Shown here one piece after another: positions 51,899 through 59,937 of a DNA stretch of 64,000 nt (position 1 is the first letter of the stretch; each line of letters opens with the position of its first letter). This DNA is from Kribbella monticola (GTDB lineage Bacteria; Actinomycetota; Actinomycetes; Propionibacteriales; Kribbellaceae). Below the pieces are notes generated by a model. That model made no database searches and was not told the origin of the DNA. It saw nothing but the letters and a program-made list of their open reading frames with translations. The position numbers and the translations under genes were made by a program. Location of the stretch: positions 186,001 through 250,000 of the forward strand of contig NZ_QFXK01000033.1 of assembly GCF_003261635.1 (NCBI RefSeq), given 5' to 3'.

Positions 51899-53254
51899 GT
51901 GGCATGCTGGTCCCGTCGCACCCACCCACCATTGCCCACCCACCATTGCCCGTCCAAAGCCGCAACCCTCGCTCGCCTTGCCAAGGCCGGCTTCCCCGTT
52001 CCACCCGCCTTCGTAGTACCGATCGACACCTACAGGTCGTTCGTCGCCCACCTGGACCTCCCCACTGCCCTAGCCGAGCGCGGCCCCACCGAACTCCGCC
52101 GCCTGATCGAGTCTCAACCCCTCCCATCCCGACTTCTCACAGAACTCACCCACGCACTCCACGCCTTAGGCGACCTCCCCGTAGCCGTCCGCTCCTCAGC
52201 CACCACCGAAGACACCCCTCACGCCTCAGCCGCCGGCCAACACGACAGCCACCTAGCCGTCCAAGGCGCCCACGCTGTAGCCACAAAACTCCTCGCCACC
52301 TGGTCGTCTCTCTGGACCGCGCGAGCCACCAGCTACCGCCGCACCGCGCACCCACCCGCAGTTTCCACAGCCGACGCCGCGAATGCGGACGGCGGGATCA
52401 GCGCGTTGGATGCGGCTGTTTCGCCGGGGACGGCCGGGGTCGATCCGGCGTTGGCCGTGATGATTCAGCGGCATGTGGATGCAGACGTTGCCGGCGTGCT
52501 CTTCACCGGCAGCACGAAGGGCAGGTCTGGGGCTGGAGACGTAGCGGTGATCGACGCGTCGTGGGGCTTGGGGGAAAGCGTGGTTCAGGGACTGGTCACA
52601 CCGGATGAATTCGTGGTGGGAGCGGACGGCGTACTCGAGGTTCGTCTGGGTGACAAGCAGACCCGGATCGATCGATGCTCGGACGGAACGGTGACCCGCG
52701 GCGTACCGGACGAAGATCGTGAACGAGCCTGCCTCACCGACGATCAGGTGACGCGGCTCTGGAAGCTCGGCCAACAGGTAGCCGAACACCTGGGCGCCCC
52801 CCAGGACATCGAGTTCGCCATCGAGAACGACCACATCTGGCTCCTCCAGTCCCGACCGATCACCGCGGACCTGGTACTTCGTTCGTCCGAAGCGGATGCG
52901 GGCGAGCGCGAGCTGGTACTGCGGGGGACTGCGGGGAGTCCGGGTGTCGTGAGGGGGCCGGCCCGGGTGGTGAAGGGGCCTGGGGATTTCGAGAAGGTTG
53001 CCGAGGGCGACATTTTGGTGTGCCCGTTCACGGATCCGGCGTGGACCGTGTTGTTCGGCGTGGTGGCCGGCGTTGTGACTGAGGCAGGCGGTCGGCTGTC
53101 TCATGCTGCGATCGTTGCTCGGGAACGCCGAATTCCTGCAGTGCTTGGGATTTCTTCCCTGCACAGCAATGTGCGAGACGGGCAACTGCTCACGATCGAT
53201 GGGAGCGTCGGCACCGTGCGGGTCCATCCCTCGCCCAACCCCCGAGTCAGCTGA
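51899..53254 (+). CDS. Short PEP/pyruvate-binding (ATP-grasp + swivelling His) protein
   Basis: A 451-residue protein. An ATP-grasp domain (about 18-330) includes KAATLARLAKAGFPVPPAFVVP and PVAVRSSATTEDTPHASAAGQHDS; it passes almost directly to the phosphohistidine domain (about 350-445) with TEAGGRLSHAAIVARE and His near residue 402. PEP synthase, PPDK and rifampin phosphotransferase (about 865 residues) have a large acceptor domain as well, which is missing. The start is GTG 51899. It may phosphorylate a small substrate or another protein; partner unknown. Confidence 0.85.
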   Translation: MACWSRRTHPPLPTHHCPSKAATLARLAKAGFPVPPAFVVPIDTYRSFVAHLDLPTALAERGPTELRRLIESQPLPSRLLTELTHALHALGDLPVAVRSSATTEDTPHASAAGQHDSHLAVQGAHAVATKLLATWSSLWTARATSYRRTAHPPAVSTADAANADGGISALDAAVSPGTAGVDPALAVMIQRHVDADVAGVLFTGSTKGRSGAGDVAVIDASWGLGESVVQGLVTPDEFVVGADGVLEVRLGDKQTRIDRCSDGTVTRGVPDEDRERACLTDDQVTRLWKLGQQVAEHLGAPQDIEFAIENDHIWLLQSRPITADLVLRSSEADAGERELVLRGTAGSPGVVRGPARVVKGPGDFEKVAEGDILVCPFTDPAWTVLFGVVAGVVTEAGGRLSHAAIVARERRIPAVLGISSLHSNVRDGQLLTIDGSVGTVRVHPSPNPRVS

Positions 53255-53304
53255 CCTCGCTGTCGGCCAACACGGCACGGCAAGCAGCCAAAGCTGGTCG
53301 GGGA

Positions 53305-54063
53305 CTACTGCAAGGCGGTGATCCAGGAGTCGTGGTGGGTCTTGATGTAGTCCGCGGTGGGACCCCAGTGATCGCCGTGGCCCTCCGCGTAAAGGCGGGC
53401 CCAGGGCTGCTGGCCGGTCTCTGCTCCACGACGGAGCAGGTCGTACATTCCCCGCGTGTGGGCCTCGATCAAAGCCGGAAACGCCAGGCGCTCTTCGTCG
53501 TTCAGACCGTACCCGTCCACCAGCGCCCGCAGCCTGCCGGCGTCCGTCGCCACCTCGCCGTCTTGGTGGAAGGGCACGAACCCGTGAGCGACGTACCCGA
53601 GATCCCACAGTCGAGAACCGGGCCCCGCACCGTCCCAGTCGATGAAGACCCAGCGATCGCCGTCGATCACCAGGTTCCAGGGGGCGAGGTCGTTGTGGCA
53701 GATGAGCTCACCGCCGGTCGGGTCAGGGATTGCCACGTCCCAGCTGACCCCGGGCGGCGGATGGAAGTCGGACATCGCGTCGTGCAGGTCGTGGATCAGT
53801 CTGCCGAGGCGGTGCAGTTCCGTTGTGGTGAAGGGCGGAAGGGTGTCGGCGAGGGCGCCCGGGATGTACTCGACGACATGACGTCCCTCGTCGTCTCTTC
53901 CCAGTGTGCGAGGTGCGGCCTCGAAGCCCACCGAAGCCAGATGTTCGAGCACTGCCTCGACCCCCGGCGTCGCAATCGTCGCCGGCTTCCGGACCGTCGA
54001 GCCGATCCGCACGACGGCACCGCTGACATTCCCGCCGGTCAGAACCTCTTCTACTTCTCTCAC
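53305..54063 (-). CDS. Aminoglycoside phosphotransferase-like kinase
   Basis: A 252-residue APH-fold kinase. The catalytic loop is CHNDLAPWNLV near residue 120 and the metal loop FIDWDGAGPGSRLWDLG near 138. The small N-lobe is reduced. Could phosphorylate an aminoglycoside, homoserine, choline or similar alcohol. The GTG has GACTAT six bases upstream, again a leaderless pattern. Confidence 0.85.
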   Translation of the reverse strand: MREVEEVLTGGNVSGAVVRIGSTVRKPATIATPGVEAVLEHLASVGFEAAPRTLGRDDEGRHVVEYIPGALADTLPPFTTTELHRLGRLIHDLHDAMSDFHPPPGVSWDVAIPDPTGGELICHNDLAPWNLVIDGDRWVFIDWDGAGPGSRLWDLGYVAHGFVPFHQDGEVATDAGRLRALVDGYGLNDEERLAFPALIEAHTRGMYDLLRRGAETGQQPWARLYAEGHGDHWGPTADYIKTHHDSWITALQ

Positions 54064-54150
54064 TCGCCAATAGTCCCTTCACATAGGTCCGTCCGCCCCG
54101 GACGGCGGTTCTGACGCGATCCCCGGCTTCGTCGGAGTCGGTAATCCGGG

Positions 54151-55218
54151 TCAGCGTTGGTGTTGGTGTGGTTTCCCGGCGGGGTGGTGGAGGTGGCGCG
54201 CCGAGCCGGCGGTGTGTGGGTTGATGGGTGAGTGGGATGAGTGGTGGGCGGTGGTTGGTGGGGCGAGGCCGGAGAGGGCCTTGCGGAGGGGGAGGGATTC
54301 CGGCGTCGTGGTTGGGATGGAGGGCGGGTGGGGTGGGTCGAAGATCGCTTCGGCGGTGGCGATTTCTTCGGTGAGGCGTTGGACGGCGTGGTGACCGGCG
54401 GCGAGGGACTTGGTGGCGGCGAGGTCTCGGAGGTCGGCTTCGAAGCGGGCTAGCGCATTGAAGGAATCTCGCAGGGTGGTCTCCAGGCGGAGGCGGACGG
54501 CTGGTTCGCGGTCGGGCGGGACGATGTCGGGGAGACGACTCGAGCGGTAGGCGGAATCGACGATCAAGGGCCATTGGCCCTCGGCGGTCTGGCGGTTGAG
54601 TGCCGAGAGGGTGGTGCCGCGGGGAAGGCCCGACCGCCTGTCCAGATCGGTCGCGAGGACGCGAACGGCGGGGACGAACGCCTGGTACGACGGTGTGCTG
54701 CGTACCTCGGTGATGCCCGGCGCGACCTTGTCGATGCCGAGTCGCCTCACGTAGTCGTTCAGATGGTCGTGTGCCCATGCCTCCGCGACTCCTTCCTCCA
54801 GGGCACGAGCACCCGGCAAGCGGAAGGCAACCCTCGCGGCCTCCTGGGATGCGCCGGTCGGACCGAGGAAGTGGGATTGCTCATGGAGCACTGTCACGAG
54901 CGCCTCGCGGCAGCGGACCAGGTCCTCTTCCGAGTGTTTGACGCCTGGATCGGCGTACAGGTCGCGGAGTGGATCGAGGATGCACTCACGGTCGAGATGA
55001 AGCGTTCCGTCCCAGTGAGCGACGCCGAGGATTCCTTCGCCTGCCTCGATGACGTGACCGTTCCACGCTGTTTGGTCTGCGCCGCTGATGTCGATAGCTG
55101 CCTGGGCGTGGGCGGCCAACAGCGATGGGAGTGAGTCGGGCGGGCCGGCTGGCGCACCGACGTACCGGGGTGAGTTGAGGAGATGTAGCGCGGCGGTGAC
55201 TTCGTCGGTGATGGTCAT
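54151..55218 (-). CDS. Uncharacterised HExxH protein with His-rich tail
   Basis: A 355-residue protein with a probable zinc site, LHEQSH at residues 111-116, followed 25 residues later by EEGVAEAWAHDH, giving a possible third Glu ligand (E142 or E146) as in gluzincins. No signal peptide. The last 50 residues are rich in His, Pro and Ser. It may be a cytoplasmic metallopeptidase. The ATG overlaps the stop of the preceding small gene (4 bases). Confidence 0.65.
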   Translation of the reverse strand: MTITDEVTAALHLLNSPRYVGAPAGPPDSLPSLLAAHAQAAIDISGADQTAWNGHVIEAGEGILGVAHWDGTLHLDRECILDPLRDLYADPGVKHSEEDLVRCREALVTVLHEQSHFLGPTGASQEAARVAFRLPGARALEEGVAEAWAHDHLNDYVRRLGIDKVAPGITEVRSTPSYQAFVPAVRVLATDLDRRSGLPRGTTLSALNRQTAEGQWPLIVDSAYRSSRLPDIVPPDREPAVRLRLETTLRDSFNALARFEADLRDLAATKSLAAGHHAVQRLTEEIATAEAIFDPPHPPSIPTTTPESLPLRKALSGLAPPTTAHHSSHSPINPHTAGSARHLHHPAGKPHQHQR

Positions 55219-55496
55219 CCGCGCAGCGCCGTGGCGAGGCGGACGAGAGAGTCGGAGGAGCGGCGCAGGTCGTGTCGCTCCGCGGGGTCGTCGGTGTCGG
55301 CGGCTCGGCGCCGCAACTCGGTAATCAGCCAGTCGGCCCGCGCCCGACGCTCCTCGGCCCGAGTCGACCCAGCGGGCTGAGTGGGGTGGGCGGGCTGCGC
55401 AGGCTGAGCTGGCAGAGCCGCTCGAGCGGCCTGAGTCGGCTGGGCGGGGTGGGTGGGGTCGAACGGTTGAGTGGTCTCGAAGGGTTTGGGGTCCAT
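55215..55496 (-). CDS. Small Pro/Ala-rich protein upstream of the HExxH gene
   Basis: A 93-residue protein. Residues 1-45 are low-complexity Pro/Gln/Ala/Thr; 46-93 form a charged helix pair (EERRARADWLITELRRRAAD). GGGAGGACAACA precedes the ATG. ATGA overlap with the HExxH gene suggests the products work together, perhaps as regulator or substrate. Confidence 0.6.
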   Translation of the reverse strand: MDPKPFETTQPFDPTHPAQPTQAARAALPAQPAQPAHPTQPAGSTRAEERRARADWLITELRRRAADTDDPAERHDLRRSSDSLVRLATALRG

Positions 55497-55585
55497 TGTT
55501 GTCCTCCCGGGGGTTGGCTCTCGCCGGGGAACATATGGAGGTCGACCGCTGATTCAGGGGCGGATTTTGCGGTTGTGGATAACGG

Positions 55586-56431
55586 TTAGAAGAGGGTCGG
55601 TGGGGCGACTGGGAGCGGCTCGGGGAGTGGCTCGAGGTTGGGGACGACGGCGGTGACGTCGGAGTAGAAGCGCCGGGCCAGCGTCAGCGCGTCGACGTTG
55701 TCTGGCGTGTGCAGGAAGACGGTGGGGGATCGGCCTTCGGCCAGCCAGTTGACGACCGCTTTCACGAGGTAGTCCCAACCGGCCATGGTGAGCTGAGGAT
55801 CGTCCCGCCCGATGTAGCGCACGATGGGCGTCGCGGTGAGGGCTCGCGTGCGACGTAGTACGCGGGGCTTCTTCATCCAGGCGTCGCGTTCCGCGTAGCT
55901 GCTCGCCGGAGTACGGAACAAGGTGACGGTGTCGAAGGGGATCCACTCGGCGCCGACTCGATCCAGAACGTGCTCGAGTTGGGCAGCAGAGCGCTCGTCG
56001 TCGAAGAACGAAGGGTGGCGGACCTCGACCGCGTAGCGGTAGCCGCGAGGCAGGCGGTAGAGGAAGGTCGCGAGAACGCCGAGGTCGGCCGGTGCGAAGG
56101 AGGCCGGCAGCTGAATCCAGAAGGCGTGGTTGCGAGGCCCGAGCGGTTCCATCGCGGTGAAGAACGGCTGCAGGTCCACACCACGCAGCCGCTGCTCATG
56201 CGTAGCGGTCTTCGGCAGCTTGACGACGAAGCGGAAGTCCTCGGCGGTCTGCGCCGCCCAGCTCTCAACTGTTGTCACCGCGGGCGTCGCGTAGAAGGTC
56301 GTGTTGCCCTCCACTGCGTTGCACCAGCTGGCATAGGCGCGAAGGCGCTCGGACGGTGGTAGTGGATGGGGAATCAACCGCCCCTGCCAGGGCGCGTACG
56401 TCCACATCGCGCACCCCACATGCAACCGCAT
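55586..56431 (-). CDS. DUF72 domain protein
   Basis: A 281-residue TIM-barrel-like DUF72 (YecE family) protein: HVGCAMWTYAPWQGRL near the N-terminus, EGNTTFYATPAVTTVESWA near 40, VKLPKTATHEQRL near 75 and VEVRHPSFFDD near 128. The ATG at 56431 is used; an upstream frame lacks family similarity. Function unknown. A perfect DnaA-box-like TGTGGATAA lies just downstream at 55574. Confidence 0.88.
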   Translation of the reverse strand: MRLHVGCAMWTYAPWQGRLIPHPLPPSERLRAYASWCNAVEGNTTFYATPAVTTVESWAAQTAEDFRFVVKLPKTATHEQRLRGVDLQPFFTAMEPLGPRNHAFWIQLPASFAPADLGVLATFLYRLPRGYRYAVEVRHPSFFDDERSAAQLEHVLDRVGAEWIPFDTVTLFRTPASSYAERDAWMKKPRVLRRTRALTATPIVRYIGRDDPQLTMAGWDYLVKAVVNWLAEGRSPTVFLHTPDNVDALTLARRFYSDVTAVVPNLEPLPEPLPVAPPTLF

Positions 56432-56452
56432 GACGACGACGCTACCGAAAGT

Positions 56453-56492
56453 ATCCGGCAAAGCCACAAAAGAAATCCGGCAAAGCCACAAA
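56453..56492. repeat. 18-bp direct repeat, 22-bp period
   Basis: ATCCGGCAAAGCCACAAA at 56453-56470 and again at 56475-56492, just after the inositol-phosphate synthase terminator in the intergenic region upstream of the DUF72 gene. Confidence 0.75.
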
Positions 56493-56498
56493 GAAAGA

Positions 56499-56529
56499 GG
56501 CCCCGCGACACTCGAGGTGCCGCGGGGCC
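56499..56529 (-). terminator. Rho-independent terminator of ino1
   Basis: Arms GGCCCCGCG (56499-56507) and CGCGGGGCC (56521-56529). In minus-strand transcription the hairpin is followed by TCTTTCTTTG, a fair U tract. It lies 40 bases beyond the ino1 stop. Confidence 0.85.
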
Positions 56530-56568
56530 AGAGCTACTCCGCGCTCGAAGAACGGAGTAACCGGCGTA

Positions 56569-57648
56569 CTAGCGCTCGACCTCGCCCTTGATGAACTTCT
56601 CGACCAGGTCGCGGCAGACGTCGTCGGCGTACTGCTCCGGCGGCGACTTCATGAAGTACGAGGACGCGGACAGGATCGGGCCACCGATGCCGCGGTCCTT
56701 GGCGATCTTCACCGCGCGGATCGCGTCGATGATGATGCCGGCCGAGTTCGGCGAGTCCCAGACCTCGAGCTTGTACTCCAGCGACAGCGGGACGTCGCCG
56801 AAGTTGCGGCCCTCGAGCCGGATGAAGGCCCACTTGCGGTCGTCCAGCCAGGCCACGTAGTCCGACGGGCCGATGTGCACGTTGCGCGGGTCGATCTTGT
56901 CGACCAGCTGCGAGGTGACGGACTGGGTCTTGCTGATCTTCTTGGACTCCAGCCGGTCGCGCTCCAGCATGTTCTTGAAGTCCATGTTGCCGCCGACGTT
57001 CAGCTGGTAGGTCCGGTCGACGGTGACGCCGCGGTCCTCGAACAGCTTGGCCAGCACCCGGTGCGTGATGGTGGCGCCGATCTGCGACTTGATGTCGTCG
57101 CCGACGATCGGCACGCCCGCCTCGGTGAACTTGTCGGCCCACTCCTTGGTACCGGCGATGAACACCGGCAGCGCGTTGACGAAGGCAACCTTCGCGTCGA
57201 TCGCGCACTGGGCGTAGAACTTGGCAGCCTGCTCGGAACCGACCGGCAGGTAGCAGACCAGCACGTCGACCTTGGCATCGCGAAGAGCCTGAACGACGTC
57301 GACCGGCGCCGCGTCGGACTCGGTGATCGTCTCGCGGTAGTACTTGCCGAGACCGTCGAGGGTGTGGCCGCGCTGCACGGTGACACCGCTCGGCGGCACG
57401 TCGCAGATCTTGATCGTGTTGTTCTCGCTGGCACCGATCGCGTCGGCGAGGTCGAGGCCGACCTTCTTGCCGTCCACGTCGAACGCGGCGACGAACTCGA
57501 CGTCGCGGACGTGGTAGTCGCCGAACTGGACGTGCATCAGACCGGGAACACGCTCTTCGGGCTTCGCGTCACGGTAGTAGTGCACGCCCTGGACGAGCGA
57601 GCTGGCGCAGTTGCCGACACCGACGATCGCTACGCGGATCGAAGTCAT
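56569..57648 (-). CDS. ino1: Inositol-3-phosphate synthase
   Basis: A 359-residue NAD enzyme that isomerises glucose-6-phosphate to myo-inositol-3-phosphate, the first step toward mycothiol and phosphatidylinositol. Visible are VAIVGVGNCASSLVQG near residue 7 (NAD binding), NALPVFIAG near 158, LNVGGNMDFKNM near 216 and KSPPEQY near 335. Typical actinobacterial length. It is 10 bases downstream of a PadR gene on the same strand, a conserved pair. Confidence 0.95.
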   Translation of the reverse strand: MTSIRVAIVGVGNCASSLVQGVHYYRDAKPEERVPGLMHVQFGDYHVRDVEFVAAFDVDGKKVGLDLADAIGASENNTIKICDVPPSGVTVQRGHTLDGLGKYYRETITESDAAPVDVVQALRDAKVDVLVCYLPVGSEQAAKFYAQCAIDAKVAFVNALPVFIAGTKEWADKFTEAGVPIVGDDIKSQIGATITHRVLAKLFEDRGVTVDRTYQLNVGGNMDFKNMLERDRLESKKISKTQSVTSQLVDKIDPRNVHIGPSDYVAWLDDRKWAFIRLEGRNFGDVPLSLEYKLEVWDSPNSAGIIIDAIRAVKIAKDRGIGGPILSASSYFMKSPPEQYADDVCRDLVEKFIKGEVER

Positions 57649-57658
57649 CTGGAACTCC

Positions 57659-58237
57659 TTAATTGGGGGGTGAAACAGGCGGGGAATGCTCTTCGGGGGG
57701 CCGCTGCTGGCGCCGCTCGCCGTCGATCAGCTCGTTCAGCCAGCGGACCTCGCGCTCGGCGGACTCCAGGCCGTGCCGTTGCAGCTCGAGGGTGTAGGCG
57801 TCGACCCGCTCCGCGGTCCGGCTCATCGCGGCCCGGAAATTGGCCAGCCGTTCCTCCATCCGGGTCCGGCGTCCCTCCAGGATGCGCAACCTGGTGGCCG
57901 GATCGGTCCGGCCGAAGAACGAGAACCGGACGCCGAACGTGTCGTCCTCCCACGCCGACGGACCGGCATCGTGCATCGCGTGCGCGAAGTGGTCCTTGCC
58001 GTCGGCCGTGATCGTGTAGACGATCTTCTGCCTCCGCCCGTCCGGCGTCCCGGCGTCGGCGGAGATCAGTCCGTTGCGGAGCATCGCCTTCAGACACGGG
58101 TAGAGCGATCCGAACGACAGCACGCGTCCCCAGCCGAACTGGGCGTTGACGCGCTTGCGGAGCTCGTAGCCGTGCATCGGCGCTTCGTGCAGCAGACCGA
58201 GTACGGCGAGCTCCAGGACACCACTGCGGTTTCCCAT
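57659..58237 (-). CDS. PadR-family transcriptional regulator paired with ino1
   Basis: A 192-residue regulator. ELAVLGLLHEAPMHGYELRKRVN and SFGSLYPCLKAMLRNGLI near residues 8-60 (outlined) are the winged helix, followed by a longer C-terminal dimer/effector helix of the Vir subtype. GGGAGG lies 7 bases before the ATG. A perfect 21-bp palindrome about 35 bases upstream suggests it controls its own operon with ino1. Confidence 0.92.
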   Translation of the reverse strand: MGNRSGVLELAVLGLLHEAPMHGYELRKRVNAQFGWGRVLSFGSLYPCLKAMLRNGLISADAGTPDGRRQKIVYTITADGKDHFAHAMHDAGPSAWEDDTFGVRFSFFGRTDPATRLRILEGRRTRMEERLANFRAAMSRTAERVDAYTLELQRHGLESAEREVRWLNELIDGERRQQRPPEEHSPPVSPPN

Positions 58238-58271
58238 GACCCACCTCCCTCGATCCAGTTTGTCATGACCT

Positions 58272-58292
58272 GATGTATCGACTCGATACATC
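58272..58292. promoter_or_regulatory. Perfect 21-bp palindrome upstream of padR-ino1
   Basis: Arms GATGTATCGA and TCGATACATC around a central C, in the gap between padR (start 58237) and the transporter gene (58453). The ATGTA/TACAT ends fit a PadR operator. Confidence 0.75.
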
Positions 58293-58452
58293 GTGGCGCC
58301 ACTGTAAGCACGGATCGCCTGCCACTCAACTCCTGACAAAGTCGGCCTTTGTCAGTCGAGCCGCGCCGCCGGGACACAAAACCTGTTACGTCAGGCTCCG
58401 ATCTGCGTTAATTCGACTGACACACAGAGTCGTGGTCCAAGAGCGGAGGGTC

Positions 58453-59937
58453 ATGGCCGACAGCCATGGGAAGCACGCGAAGCACGGCGTCGCCGATGAG
58501 GGCCCGCTGGCCCGTACGGCGTTGCGCTTCACCTCGTTCACCGAGAAATGGCTGCCGGACGCCTTCGGGTTCGTCCTGGTCGGCACGTTCGTCGTCCTGC
58601 TGTTCGGCCTCGTCACCGGCGAACCGCTGCTGAAACGCCCCGACGATCCGGCCGCGACGAAGGGCTACGGCCTGATCGACGGCTGGGGACTGGGCTTCTG
58701 GAGCCTGATCACCTTCACGCTCCAGATGGCGATGATCATCATCGGCGGGTACGCCGTGGCGACCAGCGGCCCGGTTGCCCGGCTGATCACCCGGCTGGCC
58801 CGGATCCCCAAGTCGCCCCGGACGGCCGTGGCGTTCGTGGCCGGCGTCGCGATGCTGGCGTCGTACCTGAACTGGGCGTTCAGCCTGATCTTCGCGGCGA
58901 TCCTGGCGCGAGAGGTCGCCCGCAACGTGCCGAAGGCGGACTACCGCGCTCTCGGCGCAATGGCGTTCCTCGGCCTGGGGACCGTCTGGGCCCAGGGGCT
59001 CTCAGGCTCGGCCGCGCTCCAGGTCGCGAGTGCGAGCAGCAGCCCGGCTCCGGTCCAGGAAGTCATCAAGGCGAGCGGACATGCCAGCGGCCTGATCCCG
59101 CTCAGCGACACGATTTTCACCTGGCAGGCGATCGTCGCGACCCTGATCGTGTACGCCGTGGGCGTGGCGATGGCGTGGTTCATCGCGCCCGGTGAGGGCA
59201 ACGCGAGGACGGCCGAGGAGATCGGCATCGAACTCAAGCCGCTGATCGGCCGCGGTTCGCCGTACAACGGGAAACAAGGCGGCGAGGAGAGGAGGCCGGG
59301 CGACTGGCTGGAGCACTCGCCGCTGTTCAGCCTGCTGGTGGTCGCGCTCGGCGCGGTCTACCTGGTCCGGTACTTCGACGGCAAGAGCTTCTTCAACGCC
59401 CTCGACCTGAACACGGTGAACCTGATCCTGTTCCTGCTCGCGATGCTGTTGCACTGGCGCCCATGGCGGATGGCCCGGGCAGTCCGTGACGGCGCTCCCG
59501 CAGCGGCCGGCGTACTGCTGCAATTCCCCTTGTACGGCGGGATCTTCGGCATGATCGCCTATACGGGGGTGTCCGCACGGCTGGCCGGATGGTTGGTGCA
59601 GGCAAGCAACCAGTTTCTCTTCCCGCCGCTGGTGGCGATCTACTCGTGCATCCTCGGCGTATTCGTGCCCAGCGGCGGCAGCAAGTGGGTGATCGAGGCG
59701 CCGTACGTGTTGCAGGCGGCCAACGAACTCAAGGTCGACGCGGGCTGGATGGTGGTGGTCTACGACCTCGGTGAGGCCAGCGCCAACCTGCTGCAACCGT
59801 TCTGGATGCTGCCGACGCTGGCCATCCTCGGGCTCAAGGCCCGCGACATCATGGGTTACACGTTCACCATGTTCCTGGCGTGCTTCCCCGCTGCCCTGAT
59901 CGCCGTGACCCTACTGGCGCCGCACGTCACCGGGTGA
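58453..59937 (+). CDS. Short-chain fatty acid transporter (AtoE family)
   Basis: A 494-residue membrane protein with about 10-12 helices: GFVLVGTFVVLLFGL, FTLQMAMIIIGGYAVA and later GIFGMIAYTGVSARLAG and GVFVPSGGSKWVIEAP match AtoE/TIGR00366. It takes up or exports short-chain fatty acids such as butyrate. GGAGGG precedes the ATG. The last 11 bases overlap the convergent GH43 gene. Confidence 0.9.
   Translation: MADSHGKHAKHGVADEGPLARTALRFTSFTEKWLPDAFGFVLVGTFVVLLFGLVTGEPLLKRPDDPAATKGYGLIDGWGLGFWSLITFTLQMAMIIIGGYAVATSGPVARLITRLARIPKSPRTAVAFVAGVAMLASYLNWAFSLIFAAILAREVARNVPKADYRALGAMAFLGLGTVWAQGLSGSAALQVASASSSPAPVQEVIKASGHASGLIPLSDTIFTWQAIVATLIVYAVGVAMAWFIAPGEGNARTAEEIGIELKPLIGRGSPYNGKQGGEERRPGDWLEHSPLFSLLVVALGAVYLVRYFDGKSFFNALDLNTVNLILFLLAMLLHWRPWRMARAVRDGAPAAAGVLLQFPLYGGIFGMIAYTGVSARLAGWLVQASNQFLFPPLVAIYSCILGVFVPSGGSKWVIEAPYVLQAANELKVDAGWMVVVYDLGEASANLLQPFWMLPTLAILGLKARDIMGYTFTMFLACFPAALIAVTLLAPHVTG

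Noticed and set aside
51899..51990. A rifamycin-associated promoter element for the PEP-utilising gene
   Set aside because: The GC-rich stretch resembling one is inside the coding region for the conserved ATP-grasp N-terminus, and the protein lacks the rifamycin-binding domain.
55574..55582. A perfect DnaA-box-like TGTGGATAA
   Set aside because: A single copy without a cluster or an AT-rich unwinding region; it cannot be called an origin, though the window is probably near one.
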